Assembly: GCF_030464885.1 (NCBI RefSeq)
Contig: NZ_JALPRJ010000001.1
Coordinates: 248,001 to 312,000 of the forward strand
DNA from: Caballeronia sp. SEWSISQ10-4 2
GTDB lineage: Bacteria > Pseudomonadota > Gammaproteobacteria > Burkholderiales > Burkholderiaceae
DNA: 64,000 nucleotides
Direction: 5' to 3'
A program made the translations under genes and the position numbers. Numbering within the stretch: the stretch's first letter is position 1; each line of letters begins with the position of its first letter. Below, piece after piece: positions 56,363-63,944 of this stretch. Under the pieces are notes generated by a model. The model was not told the DNA's origin. It worked only from the letters and a program-made list of their open reading frames with translations, and did not search any database.

Positions 56363-57028
56363 TGTTCGACCCGATTCTCATTAATTACATTTTTAAACAA
56401 AATGTAACATGATGTAACGGATTATTGTCTGAACAATGTGCAAAAAATGCAAACTCTAGGCCAAACCACAGCTTCGAAGGCAGCTAGACCACATAAATCG
56501 CCATCGCGTGCACGGATGCTGACGTCGGCCGGCAGATCGGGCATCTCGCACTGGATTTGCCGTTCTATGGCGCCGGTGTCGTCAATGCCCACACTGACGC
56601 CATCCCCGCTCGCGGTAGGTGTGAAGGTCACATCTCCCGAGAAAGCGTCTGCCAACTGGGAGACCCGTGTTTGCACACCTGATGCAGCCTGGGTTAAGTG
56701 CCTGAGCCCGAAACTGAACAGTCGGAGACCGAGGACACGCTCAGTCAGTTTGCACAGAAGTGGGCGCGTGCCGGTGCGGTCTTCAGCAAGAACCTGTATG
56801 GCGATCTGTCCTTCTTGCCGATCGGGCTTGAACGTCATGTCGAACTGCACCGAACTGGACGATCTGGACCAGCAGGTCCGTGCGATGCGTGCGCGACAGG
56901 CGTGGATTCTGGCGCGACTGGAAAGGCCGGCGTGATTGCATTCACCTGCGGGATCACTGGCAGCGTGCCCGGCGCCGGAGCATGATGCCGCATCGTCACC
57001 TGCGGCGCGGAGGTAGCGGAGAAATCTC
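56363..57028. other. Region between tpsA and the second duplicated gene; decayed coding sequence
   Basis: Apart from the tpsA promoter (AT-rich, about 56363-56440), this stretch shows coding-like codon use in more than one frame without an intact gene. Plus-strand pieces include AGAVFSKNLYGDLSFLPIGL (frame from 56698) and, in another frame, MSNCTELDDLDQQVRAMRAR at 56837-56935; the minus strand has a long frame with DGVSVGIDDTGAIERQIQCE. They may be remnants of one or two genes. I cannot name them. Confidence 0.4.
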
Positions 57029-57493
57029 ATGGAGAAGGGAGACTATGTCCTGTCCGGCGCGCTGGCCGTACAGGACGATCTGGACGCGGAACAGATAGAC
57101 CGCCGCGTATCCCGTCATCTTGGCGGCATCGCCACGGTCTACCTCGCGCGCGACGGCGTTGCGCACTCGGTCGCGATCCGCATTTCGGGCATCATGTCGC
57201 CCGACGACACGCGCATTGTCGAGAAGCGCATCGAGAAATTCGCGGAGGAGTATTGCAGCGCTGGAGCAATCCTTCTGAGTGAATGGAATGGCCTCTCCAC
57301 ATGGCTCGTCGTAGGGATGAACTGGCAGGTCCAGTGCCTGCTGAAATTCGCGGCCGTCGAAGAGCAGTTCGCCCGGCTGGCACAGAAGGACATAGATTTT
57401 CTGGTGCGGCTTGAGCCGAGCGATAGCGCTCAGGGCCGGCGCGGAAATCTCATTACATCGTTCTCGATGGCTGTCGAGGAACCATTCCGGTAA
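57029..57493 (+). CDS. Unknown island protein, copy 2 of a duplicated gene (intact start)
   Basis: A 154-aa protein from ATG 57029 with GCGGAG as ribosome site, so this copy has a credible start, unlike copy 1 at 40088. From LSGALAVQDDLDAEQIDR to the C-terminus it differs from copy 1 at only about 17 residues. No signal peptide or membrane helix. The sequence is unknown to me: an N-terminal half with HLGGIATVYLARDGVAHSVAIRISGIM, a helical middle (IEKFAEEYCSAGAILL) and a segment WQVQCLLKFAAVEEQFARLAQKDIDFLVRL. The two copies are in direct orientation and bracket the CDI locus. A spacer of 255 bases without features follows. Confidence 0.65.
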   Translation: MEKGDYVLSGALAVQDDLDAEQIDRRVSRHLGGIATVYLARDGVAHSVAIRISGIMSPDDTRIVEKRIEKFAEEYCSAGAILLSEWNGLSTWLVVGMNWQVQCLLKFAAVEEQFARLAQKDIDFLVRLEPSDSAQGRRGNLITSFSMAVEEPFR

Positions 57494-57748
57494 CTACGCC
57501 GCGAACGCGACCGCCGGTCAGTTGTGCGCGCGCGACGCCGCAACTGCTGCCGAAGACCGTGCTGAGCCGTCTACCTGGCGTCGCAGAATCTGCCAGCTAT
57601 CTTCTCGTCACCTCGCGCGAGGAAAGATGACGACGATCATCTGGGTAACATGTGCATGAAGCCCTTCTATACGAGATCAGCAAGGGTTGCAGCTCCATCA
57701 GCTACGGAGTACGAGAAGCGTCGTTGAGCGCCTCTGATTTCGCCCGTG

Positions 57749-58045
57749 TCAACGCTGATACCGCAGCTCCCTCTGACTTCGGACCGCGACAACAAACACG
57801 ACGTCCAGTTCGGGGATAAACCGATACAGCGCAAGATAACCATTAGCACCGGTTGAGATAACCAGCTCGCGCATGCCATCGCTATCCGCGAGGCGACCGA
57901 TCTGCGGGCTCGTTTGCAGAATGTCCAATGCCGCCACGATCTCATCGATCCGACTCACGGCATGATCCGGCGCGTACGTCGCAAGGAAGTCAAAAACACG
58001 ATCAAAATCGTCCTGAACTTCCGGCGCGACGATCAACCGCGCCAT
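57749..58045 (-). CDS. RelE/ParE family toxin
   Basis: A 98-aa protein with the ParE/RelE fold pattern: an N-terminal LIVAPEVQDDFDRVFDFLATYAPDHAVSRIDEIVAALDILQTSP double helix, then strands RELVISTGANGYLALYRFIPELDVVFVVAVRSQRELRY. ParE members poison gyrase, RelE members cut mRNA on the ribosome; the spelling leans to ParE but this is not decided. Its start lies within the antitoxin gene (13-base overlap), the usual antitoxin-first order. It sits near the right end of the island and may stabilise it. Confidence 0.82.
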   Translation of the reverse strand: MARLIVAPEVQDDFDRVFDFLATYAPDHAVSRIDEIVAALDILQTSPQIGRLADSDGMRELVISTGANGYLALYRFIPELDVVFVVAVRSQRELRYQR

Positions 58046-58317
58046 TTTGTCGCCTTGGGTGGAAGGGGCGAGCGGCCACGTGCGCGCTCGGCCAGGTAAC
58101 GGCGCATGTCAGGCCACTCGACGCCCATTCCTGTCTCCAGCAAATTCGCGAGACGGGCATTCCCCTCGGCGAGATAGCCGCGACGCAATTCTTCGTTGGC
58201 GACCTTTTCAGCAATGGCATCGAGCATGAAGCTATGTGCCGTTGTTTCCGTGTTTTCCGTCAGTTTGGCGATACGGTCGCGCAGTGCCGGCGACAGGCGT
58301 AGTGTGGTCGTTGGCAT
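58033..58317 (-). CDS. Ribbon-helix-helix antitoxin of the RelE/ParE pair
   Basis: A 94-aa protein from ATG 58317 (a longer frame upstream is not supported). The N-terminus MPTTTLRLSPALRDRIAKLTENTETTAHSFMLDAI is a ribbon-helix-helix DNA-binding motif (CopG/ParD type): a short strand with alternating TLRLS, then two helices. The C-terminal part (LRRGYLAEGNARLANLLETGMGVEWPDMRRYLAERA) is the toxin-binding region. RHH antitoxins repress their own operon, so the operator should lie just upstream of 58317. Confidence 0.82.
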   Translation of the reverse strand: MPTTTLRLSPALRDRIAKLTENTETTAHSFMLDAIAEKVANEELRRGYLAEGNARLANLLETGMGVEWPDMRRYLAERARGRSPLPPKATKWRG

Positions 58318-58726
58318 GGCAGCCTCGAAAAGTGACACATTTGTGCTACATGATACGCCCGCCCTGAATCCGCGCAAGCGCCACATCACCGCTGGGCCCG
58401 TCGCCTGCAGGCGTGTAATGTCGAGCATTGCGTGGATCGTCGATCGGTTCTCTTATTGCCCGAATGCACGCCATCTGTAGCGGCATCGATCAACCGTTCG
58501 CGCAGGTGGGCGGGCGGACTTATTAACCCCTGCCGCTTTGTGAGCGGCACTTGGCCTTCGCCGAGCGATCGCAACCGCTGCTGCCAGGCCGTTCTGCCAT
58601 CCACGCACTGCCGGTATGCGGTTTCGCCAGTATGAAGTAAGCAGCGGTATATTTCTCTGGGGTACGTTTGGGGGTATACGGATTACTTGAAAAGCAAAAA
58701 CCCTCACCCAAAGGCCATTGCCGTTT
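58318..58726. other. Right arm of the island without an intact gene
   Basis: About 400 bases between the antitoxin and attR. The TA promoter must be at its left edge. A GGGGTACGTTTGGGGGTATA stretch at 58660-58678 resembles the GGGGGTAT-rich leader next to the integrase remnant at the other end. Frames across it are short, Arg/Cys-rich and not convincing. Confidence 0.45.
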
Positions 58727-58742
58727 TTCGATTCCTCTTTCC
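58727..58742 (+). repeat. attR: 16-bp direct repeat, right copy
   Basis: TTCGATTCCTCTTTCC, identical to 38262-38277 in tRNA-Thr. After this point sequence returns to the chromosome. Confidence 0.8.
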
Positions 58743-58760
58743 CCCAAGCTTCATTTCAAG

Positions 58761-58796
58761 AAACCCGCGTCGCCTCCAGGCCTCGCGGGTTTTTTT
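58761..58796 (+). terminator. Terminator, probably the original one of tRNA-Thr
   Basis: AAACCCGCG pairs with CGCGGGTTT and is followed by a run of T. It lies 18 bases after attR, where the end of the tRNA-Thr transcript would have been before the island entered. Confidence 0.85.
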
Positions 58797-59390
58797 ACTT
58801 TTCAAGCCGCATCTCAAAAATTATCTTTGAGATCAATCAGTCAGTTCATTCACTTAAAGTGAAACTTTAAGTTGGCGTAATTCATAAACTCCCCGTCGTT
58901 TCCCCGATGCTTTCGCTCTGCTCAATTTGCGAACATTCATTTGTATGAATACGTGTGCTTTCAGACATTGCAAACTGTTAAATTTTTTTAAAGATAGATA
59001 AAACAGTCAACCGCAACGGAATTGTGCCGTTATCACTAATGAGGGGACTCGCTTTTAAGCGACGGCTCGCATCTATGGACACAGAATCGGCGGTGGGAGA
59101 CAGCCGGACACTTTGAAGCAGTTTGCGAAATATTTGCTGCTGCGCGACAAAGCATCGGCAATAAATGGACGACGAGTTAATCAGCGGAAAAGGTCAGCAA
59201 AGTAGTCGGCAAGGCGCCGCTGAGATGCGGGGAAATATCGGTTGTTGAGCAATAAATTATCACAGCCTTAAGTCACGCTGCTGGTGTTCCGTTAAAGCAA
59301 CACAGGAACGGTGAAATGTTCCAACCGCGCATTCGACGCTAGCGCGAAGCCAGAGTCGAGATTGATAATCGACCTATACAAGGAGAGAAA
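58797..59390. other. AT-rich intergenic region
   Basis: Nearly 600 bases, much richer in A and T than the surroundings (for example 58800-59040), with no coding frame. It carries the promoter of the small gene at 59391. I could not recognise an RNA gene. Confidence 0.4.
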
Positions 59391-59540
59391 ATGATGGACG
59401 CCAAGCCGACGAAAATCCCGACGCCCGACAAGGTCGAATGTCCGGATCAAGAACCGGTCGGGGTTGAATTCCTCGCAGAGCTGCCCGAATACGTCCGGGC
59501 ATTCTTCGACGAACAGCGTAACCTGTGCGACCCGAAGTAA
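59391..59540 (+). CDS. Small acidic protein, 49 aa
   Basis: ATG 59391 is preceded by a near-consensus ribosome site (AAGGAGAG, three bases plus AAA before the start). The product MMDAKPTKIPTPDKVECPDQ...VGVEFLAELPEYVRAFFDEQ...LCDPK is acidic and soluble, with two cysteines and a short amphipathic helix (EFLAELPEYVRAFFDEQ) near the C-terminus. There is no signal peptide. It stands alone between the island and the chorismate mutase. I do not know its function. The strong ribosome site and in-frame codon use make a real gene likely despite the length. Confidence 0.6.
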   Translation: MMDAKPTKIPTPDKVECPDQEPVGVEFLAELPEYVRAFFDEQRNLCDPK

Positions 59541-59766
59541 TTGCTGAAACGCGCAGTACACCAACGGCGTTTGCAGATGTCCTGCAAGCCGCAGTTGCTG
59601 CACGCGTGAACGTTGCGGCATGTCTTTGCAGCAGCGCTGAATCAACACGCAAGTACTAATAGCACGACCGGTTCAGGTTTATAACGCCACGCGCGTCGCG
59701 CGTTTCACGATCGCCATCATTGCCATGAGTTAAGCTGCCGCTTTCTCGCTCGGGCTCCGGTTATCC

Positions 59767-60384
59767 ATGCTTCGCCATTCCCTTCTGCACATTCAGCTCG
59801 CTCTCCGCGCCATCGCTTCGCTGGCGGCTGGTTTCATCGTCATCATGGCTTGTTCGTCGGCGGCTCTTGCTGACGGCGACGACACGCCGCTCACCAATCT
59901 CATCGCGTTGTCCTCGCAACGGCTGGCGCTCGCCGAGCCGGTCGCGCGCTGGAAGTGGGCCCACCACGAACCGATCACCGATCAACCCCGTGAAGCCGCG
60001 CTGCTGGCTGGCATCGATACCCGCGCGAAAGCCGCCGGCATCGATCCGGCGTTTGCGCAGCTTTTCTTCCGCGACCAGATCGAGGCGAGCAAGGACGTGC
60101 AGAACGCACTCTTCGATAACTGGCGCAAGTCACGCGCGCCGGAAGGGACCCCGCCGGACCTCGCCCGCGATACCCGGCCGCAACTCGATCGCCTGACGAA
60201 CGCGCTGCTCGCCGCGCTGGCCGGCGTGGAACCGCTCCGTCATGCCGATGATTGTCCGCTGCGGCTGGCCGATAGCATCGCGCGCTGGAAACATCTCACC
60301 CGCTATGATTCCGCCCAGAACGCGCCGCTCTCGCGCGCGTTGTCGCATGTGTGCGCTTCAGGCGGTGTGGGCGCTGTCGGCTAG
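59767..60384 (+). CDS. Periplasmic chorismate mutase (secreted AroQ type)
   Basis: A 205-aa protein. Residues 1-36 (HSLLHIQLALRAIASLAAGFIVIMACSSAALA) form an export signal. The all-helical AroQ-gamma domain follows: LIALSSQRLALAEPVARWKWAHHEPITDQPREAALLAGI, then AGIDPAFAQLFFRDQIEASKDVQNALFDNW, where the Arg of SQRL and the Lys of RWKW, and the Gln/Glu of RDQIEASK are the expected active-site residues. It turns chorismate into prephenate outside the cytoplasm; why bacteria secrete it is not settled. Its stop shares the palindrome CTAG with the stop of the convergent gene. Confidence 0.88.
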   Translation: MLRHSLLHIQLALRAIASLAAGFIVIMACSSAALADGDDTPLTNLIALSSQRLALAEPVARWKWAHHEPITDQPREAALLAGIDTRAKAAGIDPAFAQLFFRDQIEASKDVQNALFDNWRKSRAPEGTPPDLARDTRPQLDRLTNALLAALAGVEPLRHADDCPLRLADSIARWKHLTRYDSAQNAPLSRALSHVCASGGVGAVG

Positions 60385-61526
60385 ACCGGCTCGCCGGACA
60401 AGCACGCGGCTGCCGCAAGCGGTACGACCGTCAGACCCCGCGACAAGCGTTCGCTGAGAATCCGGTACGTCGACAGCTCGAAGCGCGCCGCGGGTGCTGC
60501 CGAACGCAACTGCACGGCTTCGTCGAGCGTCGCGGCCATGCCGAAATACTGCCAGGCATCGACGACATGCCAGACGCGCGTGCCAGTCGTGGCGTCCGTT
60601 TCTTCTATCGCGATGGCGCCCGGATACGCCCAAGGCGCGTGGCTCGGGTCATCGCGATGCGCTTTGAACGCCCGGTTATGCGCGGGCCGCAACCGTGCAA
60701 CCGAGCGCCCTTCCGCCAGCATCGCGCCGATCTCGCCGCCGGTCGCCGTCCACTCCACGCGGCGCACGAGCTCCGCGAGCCGCAGATCCTTAGCCGAGCG
60801 TTTCACGCCCGACAGATGCGCACGCACGCGCTGGCGCAACCGCACGCTTCGCCCGACGTACAGCGGCACGTCGTCCTCGCCATAGAACACATAGATGCCG
60901 CAGCCGGCCGGAATCTGCTCGATCGTGTCTTCATCGATGTCACCCGCGAGCCGGAACCGGCGCGCCACCTGTTCTATATAGTCACGCAGGACATCGGCGG
61001 AAAACGCGCGGTGCAGATGCTGCCAGAATTGCCAGAGCAGATCGGCGTCGGCGAGTGCCCGATGGCGGGCGGCCGGCACAAGCGCGTGGCGTTCGATCAG
61101 CGCATCGAGTCCATGCCGGCGCTCCGCCGGATAGATGGCCCGCGACAGCTGCACTGTGCACAGCACATCGGGCTGGAACTTGATGCCGGCGCGCTTGAAC
61201 TCGCTGCGCAGGAAGCCGTGATCGAACCGCGCGTTGTGAGCAATGAACAACCGGCCTTCAAGACGGGCCAGCAAATCAAGCGCAATGGTCTCGAACGTGG
61301 GCGCGTTGCGCACCATCGAATCGCTGATGCCGGTGAGTTGCTGGATAAAGAATGGAATCGGCTGTTGCGGATTGACGAGCGAACTCCATTGCGTCACGCC
61401 GGCCGGCCCGACCTCGACCACACCAATTTCAGTGATGCGATCTACGCCGAAGGCGCCACCCGTCGTTTCGAGATCGACGAAAACCAGCGGTTCTGAACTG
61501 ACGATATTGGCAACGATTGGGAGCAC
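60381..61526 (-). CDS. DEDDh 3'-5' exonuclease fused to a GIY-YIG nuclease domain
   Basis: About 381 aa if begun at GTG 61526, the only plausible in-frame start near the domain edge; the frame is open to 61868 but the extension looks non-coding. The N-terminal domain is a Pol III epsilon-type exonuclease: EPLVFVDLETTGG (Asp, Glu), FIAHNARFDHGFL (Asp), HRALADADLLWQFW (His, Asp). The C-terminal domain is GIY-YIG as in UvrC and Cho: AGCGIYVFYGEDDVPLYVGRSVRLRQRVRAHLSG. The combination is found in a group of bacterial proteins expected to act in DNA repair; the exact substrate is unknown. Confidence 0.85.
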   Translation of the reverse strand: MLPIVANIVSSEPLVFVDLETTGGAFGVDRITEIGVVEVGPAGVTQWSSLVNPQQPIPFFIQQLTGISDSMVRNAPTFETIALDLLARLEGRLFIAHNARFDHGFLRSEFKRAGIKFQPDVLCTVQLSRAIYPAERRHGLDALIERHALVPAARHRALADADLLWQFWQHLHRAFSADVLRDYIEQVARRFRLAGDIDEDTIEQIPAGCGIYVFYGEDDVPLYVGRSVRLRQRVRAHLSGVKRSAKDLRLAELVRRVEWTATGGEIGAMLAEGRSVARLRPAHNRAFKAHRDDPSHAPWAYPGAIAIEETDATTGTRVWHVVDAWQYFGMAATLDEAVQLRSAAPAARFELSTYRILSERLSRGLTVVPLAAAACLSGEPV

Positions 61527-61892
61527 AGCGCTGACCGCTAAAAGAGAAATGGGCGCGATCCGCTTTGGAGATGGCGTATCGATCGGGCATTTTAGCTCAC
61601 GTCCCTTCGACCACCGGCTGTTCCATATAGACACGGCGCCCGCTGGCGACCATGTGCGCCGACCGCGCGATACGCCGGGAAGGGCAGCGCGCCTGCGCAA
61701 TCGGATCAGGACTGAGAGGCACGACCCATCGCAATAGTGGTGAATCAAACCGGCGATACTCGCCAAAAGGAAATATTTACTTGGGTTGTAACCGTACTTA
61801 TAGAATCGTAAGCGTTTACGAGCCTTGTTACCGAAAGGGGCTCTCGGCATCATAAAAGACGACCACACGCACTTTTAAAGGAGGTCATTGCT

Positions 61893-62168
61893 GTGACGAC
61901 CGAACTCAAAAGCATGTTTTCGTGGATCAGGACGTTGGTCGCGCCCCGAGCATTACTCGAATCGCATTCGGCTTTGGATTTCGACCCGGCATGGCACGGC
62001 GATCACTGGCAAAACCTGCTGTCCTCACCAATGGATGCACGCCATTACGTAATGGAAGACTGGGCAATATCGAGTCCGCTGACTTTCGAGAGCGAAGCGA
62101 CTGAATCGCCGGAAACCGCGAAAGAAGCCGAAGCCATTCTGGACGAAGAGATGGGAGCGGCTAACTAG
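61893..62168 (+). CDS. Small acidic hypothetical protein with consensus Shine-Dalgarno
   Basis: A 91-aa protein starting at GTG 61893, seven bases after AAAGGAGGT (61877-61885), a full match to the 16S 3' end. It begins MTTELKSMFSWIRTLVAPRALLESHSALDFDPAWHGDHWQNLL and ends in an acidic helix (ESPETAKEAEAILDEEMGAAN). No signal peptide or clear membrane segment. I do not recognise the family. The ribosome site is the strongest in the window, which points to high expression and fixes the GTG start. Confidence 0.65.
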   Translation: MTTELKSMFSWIRTLVAPRALLESHSALDFDPAWHGDHWQNLLSSPMDARHYVMEDWAISSPLTFESEATESPETAKEAEAILDEEMGAAN

Positions 62169-62716
62169 ATGAACAGCGTCTGAAACGGGCTCGAGTTTGC
62201 AGTCCGTCCAGGCGAAAAAAAAGCGCGACTGGGAAGTCGCGCCGACAAGGTTTGGAGATCTTTTCCGTCAACGAAAAAGTCTGCTTTGGAAAGCAGCATT
62301 TGAAGTATAACGGCCCACTATCTCGCAATCATCAACAGATCTGGCAATCATCTATTGCTGTTCTGTCAATAATCGGTTTTTAGGATTGATGACGTTGCAT
62401 TTTAACGATACCGCATGTAGCAATTGCGCAACGAACCGCTGTTGACACCCCGCGCCCATCTCCGTCAATCCCCCGCAAAGCCTTACTGGTAAAGCCTTAG
62501 ACGGCGTTTATTAATCATTGCCGATCGCAGAATACTTTATTGCGTAAATCGGAATGCCATCGCTGTAACACCGTCTTTACACTTCGTCTGATCCGGAAAC
62601 GACTGTGTCTTCTGTTGGCACATGAAATCACCTGGCAGCGCCTCTCGCAGCGCGTCGAGTGAAGGTTTCCTTCAAGCCTGGGTTGTCAGACCCAAATTGC
62701 TCTCGGAGTTACAAAG
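62169..62716. other. Porin upstream region
   Basis: 548 bases, AT-rich in the middle (62290-62560), holding the porin promoter and leader. The only structures I can name are the minus-strand terminator at 62223-62242 and a small hairpin CTGCTTT/AAAGCAG at 62281-62297. No coding frame. Confidence 0.45.
62223..62242 (-). terminator. Intrinsic terminator pointing left, with no gene in front of it
   Basis: GCGCGACT-GGGA-AGTCGCGC with a run of eight A on the left (62215-62222), that is eight T on the minus strand. The right side has no T run, so it works for minus-strand transcription, yet no minus-strand gene lies to its right. Confidence 0.8.
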
Positions 62717-63871
62717 ATGAAAAAGACTCTCATGGTCGCCGCCCTGTCGGGCGTATTTGCAACCGCCGCTCACGCTCAAAGCAGCGTGACGCTGTATGGT
62801 TTGATCGACGCTGGCCTGACGTACACGAATAACCAAGGCGGCCAACATAACTTCAAGATGACGAGCGGCTCGGTGAACGGCAGCCGTTGGGGCCTGCGCG
62901 GCGCTGAAGACCTCGGCGGTGGCCTGAAGGCAATCTTCACGTTGGAAAACGGCTTCAGCATTGCTAACGGCACGCTGGGTCAAGGTGGTCGTGAGTTCGG
63001 CCGTCAGGCATTCGTTGGTCTGTCGAGCACCCAATACGGCGCTGTGACTCTCGGTCGTCAATATGACTCCGTGGTCGACTATCTCGGCCCGTTGGCTCTG
63101 ACCGGCACGCAGTACGGCGGCACGCAGTTCGCACACCCGTTCGACAACGACAACCTCGACAACTCGTTCCGTATCAACAACTCGGTCAAGTACCAGAGCG
63201 CGAACTACGCTGGCTTCAAGTTCGGCGCACAGTACGGCTTCTCGAACCAGGCTGCTGGCTTCTCGAACAACCGCGCTTACAGCGTCGGCGCATCGTATAA
63301 CTACGGTCCGTTGAACGTTGCTGCAGCTTACTTGCAGTTGAACAACTCGATCACGGGCGCAGGAGCCGCTGCGGCGCTTTCGAACAGTGGCGGCGCTGTC
63401 GCTGGCGACAACACGTTCGTAGCAGGCCTGCAGCGCACGTTCGGTGCTGGCTTGAACTACGCGTTCGGTCCGGCAACGGTTGGCTTCGTGTTCACGCAAA
63501 CGAAGCTTGAAAACGCATCTGGTATCTCGGGCGGCGCAATCAGCGCGACCAACGGCGTTGGAATTGGTAACTACGCTCGCTTTAACAACTATGAGCTGAA
63601 TGGCCGTTACGCACTGACCCCGGCCCTGAGCCTGGCTGGTGAGTTCACCTACACGGACGCTCGCCTCGATGGCGTGAAGCCTAAGTTCGAACAGGTCGGC
63701 CTGCAAACGGCGTACTCGCTGTCGAAGCGTACGGACGTGTACCTGCAAGGTGAATACGTTCACGCGTCCGACCTGGGCGGCACCGGCCTTGGCGCTCCGA
63801 TCACCGGCGTTGGCATGTCGTCGACCCCGAATCAAGTCTCGGCAACGGTTGGCATTCGTCACCGCTTCTAA
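62717..63871 (+). CDS. Outer-membrane porin (Gram-negative porin family)
   Basis: A 384-aa porin. The signal peptide MKKTLMVAALSGVFATAAHAQ is followed by the first strand QSSVTLYGLIDAGLTYTNNQ and the betaproteobacterial blocks SRWGLRGAEDLGGGLKAIFTLENGF and FGRQAFVGLSSTQYGAVTLGRQYD. The C-terminus ends in the strand ATVGIRHRF with terminal Phe, the BAM recognition signal. It forms trimers for diffusion of small solutes; selectivity cannot be read off. The codons are strongly biased, as for an abundant protein. An excellent terminator follows. Confidence 0.94.
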   Translation: MKKTLMVAALSGVFATAAHAQSSVTLYGLIDAGLTYTNNQGGQHNFKMTSGSVNGSRWGLRGAEDLGGGLKAIFTLENGFSIANGTLGQGGREFGRQAFVGLSSTQYGAVTLGRQYDSVVDYLGPLALTGTQYGGTQFAHPFDNDNLDNSFRINNSVKYQSANYAGFKFGAQYGFSNQAAGFSNNRAYSVGASYNYGPLNVAAAYLQLNNSITGAGAAAALSNSGGAVAGDNTFVAGLQRTFGAGLNYAFGPATVGFVFTQTKLENASGISGGAISATNGVGIGNYARFNNYELNGRYALTPALSLAGEFTYTDARLDGVKPKFEQVGLQTAYSLSKRTDVYLQGEYVHASDLGGTGLGAPITGVGMSSTPNQVSATVGIRHRF

Positions 63872-63897
63872 GTCTTGTTCGACGTTGTATCGATGTG

Positions 63898-63927
63898 AAA
63901 AAGGCGCCGCTTGCGGCGCCTTTTTTT
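63898..63927 (+). terminator. Terminator after the porin
   Basis: AAAAAGGCGCCGC-TTGC-GGCGCCTTTTTTT; the stem reads almost equally in both directions, so it may also serve a gene entering from the right. Confidence 0.93.
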
Positions 63928-63944
63928 CGTCTTGAGTCCCTGCG

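Larger units (their letters stand above)
38262..58742. mobile_element. Genomic island of about 20.5 kb integrated in tRNA-Thr(CGT)
   Basis: Both ends carry the 16-base sequence TTCGATTCCTCTTTCC, once in the tRNA 3' end and once at 58727-58742. A truncated tyrosine-integrase start lies right inside the left end, the usual place for such genes. The content (two-partner secretion/CDI locus, duplicated unknown genes, toxin-antitoxin pair, low-GC patches, decayed fragments) is accessory. With no complete integrase in the window, the island is probably immobile now unless helped in trans. Confidence 0.8.

Noticed and set aside
40088..57493. Composite transposon flanked by insertion sequences
   Set aside because: The flanking copies encode no transposase motif and no terminal inverted repeats or target duplications are visible.
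62672..63862. 396-codon minus-strand frame opposite the porin
   Set aside because: A shadow caused by the strong codon bias of the porin; no ribosome site or domain.
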